A DNA stretch of 64,000 bases from JBCBKL01 sp038521825 (GTDB taxonomy: Bacteria > Pseudomonadota > Alphaproteobacteria > Rhodobacterales > Rhodobacteraceae): NCBI GenBank assembly GCA_038521825.1, contig JBCBKL010000004.1, positions 1 through 64,000 on the forward strand, read 5' to 3'. Every line of letters starts with the position of its first letter. The stretch's first letter is position 1. Under the pieces are notes generated by a model. The model was not told the DNA's origin. It saw only the letters and a list, made by a program, of their open reading frames with translations, and made no database searches. Of this stretch, positions 53,362-62,883 are shown piece by piece. The translations under genes were made by a program, and so were the position numbers.

Positions 53362-54647
53362 GCCCACTTGCCATTCTCGGCATCGTTTTTGTCGTTCTCA
53401 CGGTCATGGGCGTTCCGCTTTTTGTGGCCGTTGGCCTGACGACCGCGTTGGCGCTCTATCTGATCGAAATCCCTTATACGCTCATGGCGCAGACCGGTTA
53501 TGGCAGCCTCACGCCTTTTCCGCTGCTGACCATCCCGCTCTTCGTTCTCGCCGGTCGGCTGATGGAAGTGGGGGGTATGGCCAACCGGATGATCGCCATC
53601 GCCACCAACCTTGTCGGGGCCTATCGCGGCTCGATGGGGCTGGTGACCGTCTTTGCCTGCATGCTGTTTGCCGCCTTGTCCGGGTCCGGGCCGGCCACGA
53701 CAGCCGCAATTGGTTCTGTCACTGTCCCGGCGATGCGCCGCGATGGTTATGACGTACCCTTTGCCGCTGCAATCACGGCCAGCGCAGGCGCACTCGGCAG
53801 CCTGATCCCGCCGTCCAACCTCATGATCATCTACGGTCTTGTCTCGGAAACCTCTATCCCGCGGCTGTTTCTGGCGGGGCTGATCCCGGGCCTGATGGTC
53901 ACGATCTTCCTGATGATCACGACCTATATCATCGCCCGTCAGCGCGGTTACGGCGGGGATGGTGACCGGTTTTCATGGGGCCCGTTCCTGCGGGCCGCAT
54001 GGGATGGGAAATGGGCGATCGGAGCGCCGGTTCTGATCCTTGGCGGGATCTATGGCGGGGCCTTCACGCCAACCGAGGCGGCTGGCGTTGCAGTGTTCTA
54101 TGCCCTGTTCGTAGGGCTGTTCGTATATGGCGAACTCACCGTCCGAAAAGTCATCGAAGCGCTGCGCTTTACCGCGCTTCTGACCGGCATCCTTATTCTG
54201 CTCACACCGACGCTGGCCTTCGGTCAGCTCACTGCTTTCTACGACGTTCCGACTGCGGTCCAGCAGGGGATCACTTCGATCACCGAGAACGTCTTTCTCG
54301 TGATGCTGCTGATCGGGATCTTTTACATCTTCATCGGAACGTTCATGGAGTCGCTGGCCCAGATCGTGCTGTTCACTGCCGTGTTCCTCCCGCTTGTGAC
54401 ATCGTTGGGTGTCGATCCCGTCATGTTCGGCATCTTTACGGTGATCACCTGCGAAATCGGCTTCCTTACCCCGCCCCTTGGCGCGAACCTGACCGTAGCG
54501 GCACGCATATCGGGCATCTCGATCGAACGGATATCCGTCGCGGTCCTGCCCTTTATCCTCGCCTATATCATCGGGATGGTGATCCTGATATTTTTCCCGG
54601 ACCTGACCCTGTTCCTGCCGAATTGGTTCTACGGCGAGGCAAAATAG
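53358..54647 (+). CDS. dctM: TRAP transporter large membrane subunit, DctM type
   Basis: 429 residues from ATG 53358, which overlaps the dctQ stop. About 12 membrane segments. Typical motifs are LTIPLFVLAGRLMEVGG, SGSGPATTAAIGSVTVPAM, GSLIPPSNLMIIYG, FTPTEAAGVAVFYAL and LTPPLGANLTVAARI. It forms the sodium-driven channel for the organic acid bound by DctP. Twelve bases separate its stop from the D-aminoacylase-type gene. Confidence 0.93.
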   Translation: MSPLAILGIVFVVLTVMGVPLFVAVGLTTALALYLIEIPYTLMAQTGYGSLTPFPLLTIPLFVLAGRLMEVGGMANRMIAIATNLVGAYRGSMGLVTVFACMLFAALSGSGPATTAAIGSVTVPAMRRDGYDVPFAAAITASAGALGSLIPPSNLMIIYGLVSETSIPRLFLAGLIPGLMVTIFLMITTYIIARQRGYGGDGDRFSWGPFLRAAWDGKWAIGAPVLILGGIYGGAFTPTEAAGVAVFYALFVGLFVYGELTVRKVIEALRFTALLTGILILLTPTLAFGQLTAFYDVPTAVQQGITSITENVFLVMLLIGIFYIFIGTFMESLAQIVLFTAVFLPLVTSLGVDPVMFGIFTVITCEIGFLTPPLGANLTVAARISGISIERISVAVLPFILAYIIGMVILIFFPDLTLFLPNWFYGEAK

Positions 54648-54659
54648 GAGAGGCTCCAG

Positions 54660-56258
54660 ATGTTTGACATCATCCTGAAGGGCGGCGAAGTTTATGACGG
54701 CACGGGCGGCGAAAGCGCTGTCACCGATGTGGCCGTTGTGGACGGCCGGATCGCCGAAATCGGCGCGCTGGATCCGGATCGCGCCCAAACCGTGATCGAC
54801 GTCAGCGGGCTTGTCGTGTCGCCCGGCTTTGTCGACATGCACACCCATTCCGACTTTACGCTCATCGCGGATGGCCGCGCTGAAAGCCAGGTGCATCAGG
54901 GTGTGACGACTGAGGTGATCGGGCAATGCGGGATAAGCTGCGCACCGGTTTGCGCGCATAAGGATATCCGGGCCGTCTCGCCCTGGTACACCGATCAAGC
55001 CAAACACCCCAACTGGTTGAGCTTTGCGGAATATCTCGACGCTCTGGATCAGGCCGATCTCGGGGTAAACGTCATGGCTTTTGTCGGTCACGGCACGATC
55101 CACCGCGCGATCCTTGGCGATGAGTTGCGGGCGGGTGAGCCCGATGAGGTGGCCGCGATGGCACGGCTGGTCGATCAGGCGATGGATGAAGGGGCAGGGG
55201 GTTTTTCGTCCGGGCTCGAATACTTTCCCGGGATCCTTGCCGCGCCCGAACACCTCGTCCCCATGTGCGAGGTCGCGGCAGAGCGTGGACGGTTGTATGC
55301 TACCCATGTCCGCAACCGCGATACCCACTATGACCTCGGCTTTTCAGAGGCGATCGCCACCGCGCGGCAATCCGGCGCGCGCCTTCAGATCAGCCATATC
55401 CAGCCCAAGTTCGGCGCGCCGGATTATGCCATGAACCACACGCTGGAAATGATCGACGTGGCGCGGCGATACGATGTTGACGTGGCCTTTGACGTGATCC
55501 CGCATGACTGGAACCACACACTGATGGCGGCGATCCTGCCGAAATGGGCGCAGGCGGGCGGCATCGACGAGGTGATGAAGCGGCTCTCTGACCCGGAGGC
55601 GCGTGAACGGATCAAGGCGAACCCGCAACCGATGTGGCTGATCGTCAAAGCTGAGAAGTGGGAAGACATCATTCTGCTGAACGCCACCCACAACAAGGAT
55701 ATCGTCGGTGCCGATTTCGCCGAGATTGGGCGGATGCGAAACGCTCACCCCTACGATGCGGTTCTCGACATCCTGCTGGAAGAGGGCGAAAACCTGATGT
55801 CCTGCATGTGGTCCTCCAAAAGCTTTCGTGACAGCGATGTCGACCTCTGCCTGCAACAGCCCGAATGCGCTGTCATTTCCGACACGGTAGCCATCGCCAA
55901 TGACGGTATCCTCAAGGATCACATAGGTTCGCTCAGCGGCTACGGCTGGGCCGCGCGGTTCCTGCAATATTACGTGCGTGACCGGAAAGTTCTGAAGCTG
56001 TCTGAGGGGTTGCGCAAGATCACCAGCATCCCCGCCGAACGGCTGGGTCTCAAGGATCGCGGCAAGATCCGGCGCGGCTTCGCGGCTGACATTTGCGTCT
56101 TTGATCAGGCCAATATTGCCAGCAACGCCACGGCCCGCAATCCGCGCCGCTATGCCTCTGGCATCGCGCATGTTCTCGTGAATGGCGAGTTGCACATGTT
56201 CAATGGCAAACGCACTTCTGCAAATGCTGGGCGTGTTGTGCGCGAATTCGCGGCGTAG
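54660..56258 (+). CDS. D-aminoacylase / N-acyl-D-amino-acid deacylase-type amidohydrolase
   Basis: 532 residues, close to D-aminoacylases. Metal site DMHTHSDFT (about 58-66), Cys in GQCGISCAPV, GAGGFSSGLEYFPG, and LQISHIQPKFG containing a further His. C-terminal RGFAADICVFDQANI and RYASGIAHVLVNGE are standard for the family. It should hydrolyse an N-acylated D-amino acid or N-acyl amide in the cytoplasm. Its gene directly follows dctM, so the TRAP system likely imports its substrate. Confidence 0.88.
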   Translation: MFDIILKGGEVYDGTGGESAVTDVAVVDGRIAEIGALDPDRAQTVIDVSGLVVSPGFVDMHTHSDFTLIADGRAESQVHQGVTTEVIGQCGISCAPVCAHKDIRAVSPWYTDQAKHPNWLSFAEYLDALDQADLGVNVMAFVGHGTIHRAILGDELRAGEPDEVAAMARLVDQAMDEGAGGFSSGLEYFPGILAAPEHLVPMCEVAAERGRLYATHVRNRDTHYDLGFSEAIATARQSGARLQISHIQPKFGAPDYAMNHTLEMIDVARRYDVDVAFDVIPHDWNHTLMAAILPKWAQAGGIDEVMKRLSDPEARERIKANPQPMWLIVKAEKWEDIILLNATHNKDIVGADFAEIGRMRNAHPYDAVLDILLEEGENLMSCMWSSKSFRDSDVDLCLQQPECAVISDTVAIANDGILKDHIGSLSGYGWAARFLQYYVRDRKVLKLSEGLRKITSIPAERLGLKDRGKIRRGFAADICVFDQANIASNATARNPRRYASGIAHVLVNGELHMFNGKRTSANAGRVVREFAA

Positions 56259-56422
56259 TCGCGACTTTCCGGACCCTATGGCCCAGCTCTGACAGATCAG
56301 CGCGGATAATCCACTGCGAGCGGCGCCGTAGAGACCGCATTTGACCGTGGACCACGTCCGGGGGATGGATTACCTGCCGGTCTCAAGTGTGAGAGCCCGG
56401 ACCAAAAGGGAAGAGTGTCAAG

Positions 56423-56896
56423 ATGAGTGAAGACGTGCTGGCGATCGTTCAGGCATCCAAGGGTCGGCGACTCATGGGGGTCGTCGCAATGTGGAGCCTC
56501 GGGATCCTTCTGCTTTACGTCGCCATGGTCGAGCCGCCCGCGATCGGTTGGCAGTTGTTCCTGATCCTGATGGGCGCGGGGGCGATTTGGCTGGCCGAAT
56601 TGATGCGGCGGGCGACGGCGCTGCGGCTTGAGCTGACAAAAACGGAACTGCGCGACAGCGAGGGCCGCATTCTCGCACAGCTTGATGACATCGAGCGGGT
56701 TGATCGTGGGGTATTTGCCTTCAAACCCTCGAACGGCTTCCTCATTTTGCGAAAGTCGCCGGCCGAAACTGCGTGGCGTCCCGGACTATGGTGGCGTTAT
56801 GGGCGCCGCGTCGGGGTAGGAGGCATGACATCGGCCGCTGAAACAAAGTTCATGGCCGATGCGATCTCAACTATGCTGGTCGAGCCAGAGGCTTAG
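56423..56896 (+). CDS. Small two-helix membrane protein
   Basis: 157 residues. Two hydrophobic segments (about 15-33 and 40-56) are followed by a cytoplasmic domain of about 95 residues with LRLELTKTELRDSEGRIL and FLILRKSPAETAWRPGLWW, a PH-like, beta-rich pattern. No named family is certain. It stands between the amidohydrolase and the convergent TadE genes (its stop overlaps the end of the TadE-like gene by four bases). Confidence 0.65.
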   Translation: MSEDVLAIVQASKGRRLMGVVAMWSLGILLLYVAMVEPPAIGWQLFLILMGAGAIWLAELMRRATALRLELTKTELRDSEGRILAQLDDIERVDRGVFAFKPSNGFLILRKSPAETAWRPGLWWRYGRRVGVGGMTSAAETKFMADAISTMLVEPEA

Positions 56897-57459
56897 GCGC
56901 CTTCAGTCGGTGCCTGCCACAGCACGCGTGGTGCATAGCGTGGCCGTGTAAAGACGAAGTTCTGGATCGTGCGATCCTGCAGGCCCACGTCAAAGACGGG
57001 CTCGAACTTGACGAAGGTCTCGACGACCATGACGCGTTCGTTGTGTGGCATCACCGGCAGACTGGGCTGCAGACCCGCGACCTGCGCGTCCGTCATGGCG
57101 GAAACCCAACCTTTGGCCTGCGACCAGTCCCGCTCGTAAACGTTGTTGTCGCCATTCCAGCGTACGCTGGTCACCCGCAGCGAGATGTCGCCCGGATCCT
57201 TGATGGTCGACATGAAGCGCATAAGTTCGATCATCCCGTTCAGATAGGCATCGTCGATCGGCGTCGTCTCACGCGAGATGATGTCACCGATGGCATAGGC
57301 CACCTTTTGCTGCACCGCATGCTGGCGATACGCGTCAAAGATCGAGAACATGGTGAGGTACGCCCAGAACATGACCGGGATGATGACCACCGTCTCGACC
57401 GCGATGCTGCCGCGGTCATCTTTGGAAAAGCGGCGAAGAAACTGACTGACGTTCAACAT
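56893..57459 (-). CDS. TadE/TadG-like pseudopilin protein
   Basis: 188 residues. A short basic cytoplasmic N-terminus (FLRRFSKDDRGSIAVETVV) leads to one hydrophobic segment (IIPVMFWAYLTMFSIF), the TadE pattern with conserved Glu in the helix start. The rest is periplasmic. Its ATG overlaps the stop of the upstream TadE gene (TAATG), so they are coupled. It should belong to the Flp/Tad pilus envelope set. Confidence 0.8.
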   Translation of the reverse strand: MLNVSQFLRRFSKDDRGSIAVETVVIIPVMFWAYLTMFSIFDAYRQHAVQQKVAYAIGDIISRETTPIDDAYLNGMIELMRFMSTIKDPGDISLRVTSVRWNGDNNVYERDWSQAKGWVSAMTDAQVAGLQPSLPVMPHNERVMVVETFVKFEPVFDVGLQDRTIQNFVFTRPRYAPRVLWQAPTEGA

Positions 57460-57995
57460 TACGCTGGCTCCTGAACGAAGGCAGACATCGATACCATCCG
57501 CACCCGGCCAGAGCCGTCTTTGGTGTAGTGGTATCCGAGGCCGGTTGTGGGGAAGACAGGCTTGAACATGTAGCAGACCCGCATCAGCATCAGCTGGTGG
57601 TCGCCGCCGTGGATGAAGGTCCGAAGCGGCGTGACAGGCTCTGAAACGTCGATGCAGTCAGCGCCCTGCGCGAGACCCGAGAACTGGCGTGGATCGACCG
57701 GGTTCATTTCCAACCGGATGGTCGAATCGCAATCCTCAAGGAAGCCCGAGAAGCCGCAGATCATGTTCTTGAGCTCACCATGCGTGAAATTCGCACCGGT
57801 GTTCAGGCGGACCTGCCGGACGGTCATGTCCATCCCGCGATCAAGGAACATCTGCCGCATCTGATAGATCCCCATCTCGACCGACGTCAGGAAGATGGTG
57901 AAGATGAGTGGCACGGCGAGGGCGAATTCGACGACCATCTGGCCATCTTCGCGCCTCGCAAATCTGCGGAGAAAACTGCCGGTTTTGGTCTTCAT
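57459..57995 (-). CDS. TadE-like pilus assembly protein
   Basis: 178 residues from ATG 57995. N-terminal LRRFARREDGQMVVEFALAVP followed by a hydrophobic segment (LIFTIFLTSVEMGIYQM); the Glu in VVEFA is the prepilin-type conserved residue. Periplasmic part with four Cys (CGFSGFLEDC, DCIDV, RVCYMF). Translationally coupled to the gene at 56893. Confidence 0.82.
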   Translation of the reverse strand: MKTKTGSFLRRFARREDGQMVVEFALAVPLIFTIFLTSVEMGIYQMRQMFLDRGMDMTVRQVRLNTGANFTHGELKNMICGFSGFLEDCDSTIRLEMNPVDPRQFSGLAQGADCIDVSEPVTPLRTFIHGGDHQLMLMRVCYMFKPVFPTTGLGYHYTKDGSGRVRMVSMSAFVQEPA

Positions 57996-58088
57996 TGGAG
58001 CACTCCAGCCTTGCAAAGCAACTTGTGAAACTGACCTGCTCTAGCCTCAAAAGTCTTCATAGTCTTTTTTTGGTTCAACTGCGCCATA

Positions 58089-59585
58089 TCAGTAGACCAG
58101 GCGCAGCTGCCGCACTTGCCGTGCGATTGATTGGAATACTTCGTCGATTTCCGCCCCTTGCACATCGAAGAAGTGCGACGGTGACGAAGCGCAGTTCCGC
58201 ATCTGCGTCTTGGCATTGCTTGGCGCCTCGAACGCGATTGTGTAGATCACGATATTGCGGGGCTCGGCTTTTGCCAGGTCGCAGATTGCGTAGAACCGGT
58301 TGACGTTGGTCGATGCCGAATGGATCTTTTCCTTGCGTGAACTGGCCTGATTTTTCAGCTCGACCGTTGCGTTGTCGTCATGCATCCCGTTTTTGGGGCG
58401 CCATTGGTCGGTGATCTGACCATCGGTCATCAGCACGATGTATTTCGCGGTTTCGGTATCTGCCCAGTTTGCAGGACGGTTCGAATACTGGCTCGGGACC
58501 AACCCGGCAGTCGACATCGCGGCGAAGTCATCCTGGCTCGTCGGATCGAGCAGTGCGAGGGCATACTTCATACCATAGGCCGTGCCGGTGCCGTCGTGCA
58601 TCCGCATGCCGTTGATAAAGTTGTGCAGCGCGGTCTTGTTATTCTGCGCGTACTGGATCGACGTGGCGTCGTACGGGCACCAGCCCCAGTCCATCACGCT
58701 TGCCGCGATGGTCCAGTACATGAAGTGCGGAACCTGATCGTAGGACGAGCGCTCGGGCAGGCGGGAATGGGTAAAGTCATCCGACTGCAGTTCGAGGCAG
58801 GACGTCACATTCGGGAAAACGTGGTACGTGTCTTCGTCATTGTCCCATGATGTGTTTTCGGGCCAGCTGGAGGTGGACACGATGCCACCGTCGCTTTCAG
58901 CCAATTCGACTTCGGCATACCGCTGACCGTTCAGGCGGTTGAACATGAAGGGGCCGACATTCGTCTGACCGGCATAGGGGATCAGGTTGATCGAGGTGTG
59001 CTGGGCCATGTCGCCTTCGAGCACCGAAGTCACAAAGTTCCGCGCGGCAGGGCGCAGGTTGTCCATCCGGCTGGAATTCCGCATTGAGCCGGAGATATCC
59101 AAAACGAGCGAGATTTCGAGGTTTGGCACCCATTCTGTCGCCGAACCACCAACCCAGATCGGCAGATCATCGGTGCCAACCATGGACATATAGCGTGTCG
59201 GCATATCGATCCGCGCCGAAGCCGTCACGGTGCGGAAGTTGATCCCTTCCTCTACGTTGACGTTAACCACTTCGCTATAGCCCGACTTGCTATAATAGTC
59301 GTTCACAACGGCGCCCGGGTCCTGAAGCTGGTCCAGATCGGCCGCCGCGAGGATCGCGCGGTCCAGCGTGTTCTGGCGCTGCGTTCGTTCCATTTCCTGT
59401 TGCATCAGGTCAACGCCCAAACCACCGACGATAAGCATCATCAGGACTGACATGAGGGCGAAAATAGTCATGTTGCCGTCTTCATCTCGACCAAACTGCC
59501 GCAGACAATTGAAAGGAATTGCTGCATCTTTCCAGGACAAGGTGTCAGACTGACCCGCGAACTTTTGAACAGAACGTACTGGCAT
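58089..59585 (-). CDS. TadG-like protein with von Willebrand A domain (copy 1)
   Basis: 498 residues. N-terminal TadE/G-like helix (DEDGNMTIFALMSVLMMLIVG) starts after about 35 residues. The VWA domain carries a complete MIDAS: LVLDISGSMRNSSRMD (DxSxS), then a Thr region and MTDGQITDQW. Expected in the periplasm and membrane-anchored. It is clearly a tandem relative of the gene at 59776-61173; both share EISLVLDISGSMR, NLIPYAGQTNVGPFMFN and ending QSIARQVRQLRL. About 90 bases separate it from the TadE pair on the same strand. Confidence 0.86.
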   Translation of the reverse strand: MPVRSVQKFAGQSDTLSWKDAAIPFNCLRQFGRDEDGNMTIFALMSVLMMLIVGGLGVDLMQQEMERTQRQNTLDRAILAAADLDQLQDPGAVVNDYYSKSGYSEVVNVNVEEGINFRTVTASARIDMPTRYMSMVGTDDLPIWVGGSATEWVPNLEISLVLDISGSMRNSSRMDNLRPAARNFVTSVLEGDMAQHTSINLIPYAGQTNVGPFMFNRLNGQRYAEVELAESDGGIVSTSSWPENTSWDNDEDTYHVFPNVTSCLELQSDDFTHSRLPERSSYDQVPHFMYWTIAASVMDWGWCPYDATSIQYAQNNKTALHNFINGMRMHDGTGTAYGMKYALALLDPTSQDDFAAMSTAGLVPSQYSNRPANWADTETAKYIVLMTDGQITDQWRPKNGMHDDNATVELKNQASSRKEKIHSASTNVNRFYAICDLAKAEPRNIVIYTIAFEAPSNAKTQMRNCASSPSHFFDVQGAEIDEVFQSIARQVRQLRLVY

Positions 59586-59588
59586 CAC

Positions 59589-59775
59589 AAACCATCACTT
59601 TACTAAACTGCGGACTCCACGCCCGACTCTTCTGATCCCTTGTTATCGTGGACGATTGTGACCTAATTTGGACCGGATCGGGGAGTGGCTGGGACCATGC
59701 TCCCCGGATCCGCTACAGTTCAGTTCTTCTAAACCCATTGTTGACGAGGGCTGGGTCAATTCCCGTTAAGGTATG
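59589..59775. promoter_or_regulatory. Gap between TadG copies with inverted repeat
   Basis: 187 bases. An imperfect inverted repeat (arms GGATCGGGGAG at about 59676 and CTCCCCGGATCC at 59701-59712) could act as terminator for copy 2 (minus strand) or as a promoter-proximal structure for copy 1. No strong T-run follows it. No gene was found here. Confidence 0.4.
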
Positions 59776-61173
59776 TCAATTGGTAAGGCGAAGCTGCCTT
59801 ACTTGCCGTGCGATCGCCTGAAAAACATCGTTAATTTCGCTGCTGTCGACATTATAGAAGTGCGAAGCGGACGATGCGCATTTCTGCATTTGCTCGACTG
59901 CGGCGGCTGGCGCCTCGAATGCGATCGTGTAGACGGTCACATTCCGGCTGGCCGATTTTGCCAGATCGCAGGACTGATAAAAGCGCGACACGTTGGTGGA
60001 TGAAGACGAGACCTGGGTGTTGTCGCTCTTGTCGCGGTTCTGCAGTTCCACGGTCGGGTTTTCCTCGGCCAGTGCATCGACGGGGCGCTTCTGTTCGGTG
60101 ATCTGACCATCGGTCATCAGAATGATGTATTTCGTCGTCTGCGGGCTGTTCCACTGGGCCGGGCGGTTGGCGAACTGGCTGGGCATCAGGCCCGCGCCGG
60201 CCATCGCGGCAAAATGGGGCTGGGACGTCGGGTCCAGGAGGGCCAGCGCATACTTCATCGCGTAGGCCGTGCCGGTACCGTCATGCATCCGCATGTTCGT
60301 GACGAGATCCTTAAGGTCCGTCTTGTTGTTCGACGCGTAGACGATCGAGCTTTGATCCTGTGGGCACCAACCCCAATCCATCACGTCACTGGCGATGGTC
60401 CAGTTCATGAAGTGGGGCGTCTGATCGTAGCTGGCGCCGAGCGGCAGGCCGCTGTGGCCAAAGTCGCTGCTGTTGAGTTCGAGGCAGGACGACACGTTCG
60501 GGTAAAGCCCGTTCTCATCGCCCCCGAGGCTGGGATCAAGCGGTGGCTGCGCATAGCGCTGACCGTTGAGGCGGTTGAACATGAACGGACCCACGTTGGT
60601 CTGCCCGGCATAGGGGATCAGGTTGACCGACGTATATTTCGACGACACGTCGTCGATCACCGAGTCGATGAAATTGCGCGCGGCGGGCCGCAGCTCGGTC
60701 ATCCGGTCGGAATAACGCATGGAGCCCGATATATCGAGCACAAGCGAAATCTCGACATTGGGCACGACCTCCGAGGCTGAGCCGGTGGCATAGGATGCAA
60801 GGTCCGGGTTGCCGAGCGCCGCCATAAAGCTGGTCGGAACCTGCGCCAGCGATTCCGCGCTGACGACGCGATTGGTGCTGCTGGTCGTTACCTTGATGTT
60901 ACTGGCCTGCCCGTCGAGGCCGGACTTCTTGAAATAGTCGCGGATCACCTCTTCGGGCTCTAGGGTCTGGTCAAGGTCGGCCGCGGCAAGCAGCGCGCGG
61001 TCAAGAGCCTGCTGGCGGTGGACGCGGTCCAGCTCGGCATGCATCAGGTCAACGCCGATGCCACCGACCATAACCATCATGATGACCATGAAGAGGGTGA
61101 AGAGGGTCATGGATCCGGACTCGTCCTTTGCAAAGTCCCGGATGTGATCGTCTGTTGATTCAACATTATCCAT
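59776..61173 (-). CDS. TadG-like protein with von Willebrand A domain (copy 2)
   Basis: 465 residues from ATG 61173 (MDNVES), chosen because the TadG-type N-terminus (FAKDESGSMTLFTLFMVIMM) follows within about 15 residues. MIDAS motif LVLDISGSMRYSDRMT and MTDGQITEQK are intact. Closely related to copy 1 along its whole length, differing mainly in the N-terminus and in a shorter loop before the QRYAQPPL segment. Expected to be anchored in the inner membrane with the VWA domain in the periplasm. Confidence 0.86.
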   Translation of the reverse strand: MDNVESTDDHIRDFAKDESGSMTLFTLFMVIMMVMVGGIGVDLMHAELDRVHRQQALDRALLAAADLDQTLEPEEVIRDYFKKSGLDGQASNIKVTTSSTNRVVSAESLAQVPTSFMAALGNPDLASYATGSASEVVPNVEISLVLDISGSMRYSDRMTELRPAARNFIDSVIDDVSSKYTSVNLIPYAGQTNVGPFMFNRLNGQRYAQPPLDPSLGGDENGLYPNVSSCLELNSSDFGHSGLPLGASYDQTPHFMNWTIASDVMDWGWCPQDQSSIVYASNNKTDLKDLVTNMRMHDGTGTAYAMKYALALLDPTSQPHFAAMAGAGLMPSQFANRPAQWNSPQTTKYIILMTDGQITEQKRPVDALAEENPTVELQNRDKSDNTQVSSSSTNVSRFYQSCDLAKSASRNVTVYTIAFEAPAAAVEQMQKCASSASHFYNVDSSEINDVFQAIARQVRQLRLTN

Positions 61174-61436
61174 TTTTGACCTCAATGCGACTTCCCTATG
61201 GCAAACAAGGCAATCGGTGCCAAATTTGGCAAAATGATGGCGCTTTGAGGTCGCGCAGCTGTCACCGTTTCGGTGAATTGAAACAGTAAGCCGCCAATGT
61301 CTTTGATTATCATTTGATTGGAAAACAGTCGCTGGCGTTTGGCCGCGGAAAAGAATTTTCGCACGCATTTACCGAGTCGTCATACCCTCTGGTCACAGAT
61401 CACGAGAATTGAGTCGCCCGGAACGGAGGAACCAGC

Positions 61437-62867
61437 ATGACGACGCAAGCAGAACCGAGCTTTCGCGAGAGCGTTGATATGATGTTCAACAGGGCGGTCG
61501 CCCTGATGGATCTTGCCCCCGGGCTTGAGGAAAAGATCCGGGTTTGTAACGCCACCTATACGGTGCGGTTCGGCGTCCGGCTGCGGGGGCGGATTCAGAC
61601 GTTCACCGGATATCGGTCGGTTCATTCCGAACATATGGAACCGGTCAAGGGCGGCATCCGCTTTGCCACGGGCGTGAACCAGGACGAGGTCGAGGCGCTG
61701 GCGGCGCTGATGACCTACAAGTGCGCGTTAGTCGAGGCGCCGTTTGGCGGCTCAAAAGGCGGGTTGTGCATAGACCCCCGCGAATATGACGAACACGAAC
61801 TGGAACAGATCACGCGCCGCTTTGCCTATGAGCTGGTTAAGCGCGACCTGATCAACCCTGCTCAGAACGTGCCCGCCCCTGACATGGGCACGGGCGAACG
61901 CGAGATGGCGTGGATGGCGGATCAGTACATGCGGATGAATACGACCGACATCAATGGCCGCGCCTGCGTGACGGGCAAGCCCCTGAATTCCGGCGGCATC
62001 GCGGGCCGGGTCGAAGCGACGGGCAGAGGCGTGCAATACGCGCTGCGGGAATTCTTCCGCGATCATGCGGGCGTACAGAAGGCGGGTATGACAGGCACAC
62101 TCGACGGCAAGACCGTGATCGTTCAGGGCCTCGGCAACGTCGGCTACCACGCGGCCAAGTTCCTGTCCGAAGAAGACAATTGCAAGATCGTTGGCATCAT
62201 CGAACGGGATGGGGCCCTATTCAACACCGAAGGGCTGGACATCGATGCCGTGCGCGAGTGGATCGTGAAACATGGCGGCGTGACGGGCTTCCCGGACGCG
62301 GCCCACCATGCCGAAGGTGCTGCAGTGCTGGAGGAAGAGTGCGATATCCTGATCCCCGCCGCCCTTGAAGGTGTCATCAACCTCTCGAATGCCGCTCTCA
62401 TCAAGGCGCCCCTGATCATTGAGGCGGCGAACGGGCCAGTGACGGCGGGCGCCGATGACATCCTGCGCAAGAAGGGCACGGTTATCATTCCGGACATGTA
62501 TGCCAATGCGGGCGGGGTGACAGTGTCCTATTTTGAGTGGGTGAAGAACCTGAGCCACATCCGCTTTGGCCGGATGCAACGGCGCCAGGAGGAGGCGCGC
62601 CACCAGCTTGTGGTGAACGAGCTCGAGCGGCTGAGCTCCCAGATCGGCGATGCATGGACGTTGAACCCGGATTTCAAGCAAAAGTATCTGCGCGGCGCGG
62701 ATGAGCTGGAACTGGTGCGATCCGGTCTCGATGACACGATGCGGATCGCCTATCAGTCGATGGCTGAGACCTGGCATGAGCGTGAAGACGTCGATGATTT
62801 GCGGACCGCGGCCTATCTTGTCGCCATCGACAAGGTCGCAGCGAGCTATCGGGCAAAGGGGCTTTAG
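61437..62867 (+). CDS. gdhA: Glutamate dehydrogenase (Glu/Leu/Phe/Val family)
   Basis: 476 residues. GGAGG ribosome site before ATG. Substrate-binding HMEPVKGGIRFATGVN and the catalytic-Lys segment EAPFGGSKGGLCIDP (Lys in GGSKGG), and NAD(P)-binding VIVQGLGNVGYHAAKF are intact. NAPAPDMGTGEREM is also in place as VPAPDMGTGEREMAWMAD. It interconverts glutamate and 2-oxoglutarate with ammonia. Coenzyme specificity is not certain; an acidic residue follows the glycine loop region (IIERDG), which favours NAD. Confidence 0.9.
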   Translation: MTTQAEPSFRESVDMMFNRAVALMDLAPGLEEKIRVCNATYTVRFGVRLRGRIQTFTGYRSVHSEHMEPVKGGIRFATGVNQDEVEALAALMTYKCALVEAPFGGSKGGLCIDPREYDEHELEQITRRFAYELVKRDLINPAQNVPAPDMGTGEREMAWMADQYMRMNTTDINGRACVTGKPLNSGGIAGRVEATGRGVQYALREFFRDHAGVQKAGMTGTLDGKTVIVQGLGNVGYHAAKFLSEEDNCKIVGIIERDGALFNTEGLDIDAVREWIVKHGGVTGFPDAAHHAEGAAVLEEECDILIPAALEGVINLSNAALIKAPLIIEAANGPVTAGADDILRKKGTVIIPDMYANAGGVTVSYFEWVKNLSHIRFGRMQRRQEEARHQLVVNELERLSSQIGDAWTLNPDFKQKYLRGADELELVRSGLDDTMRIAYQSMAETWHEREDVDDLRTAAYLVAIDKVAASYRAKGL

Positions 62868-62883
62868 GCTCCTGCTGATCATC

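Noticed and set aside
56259..56422. Possible riboswitch or structured RNA before the small membrane protein
   Set aside because: Short inverted repeats are present, but no known aptamer core is recognised.
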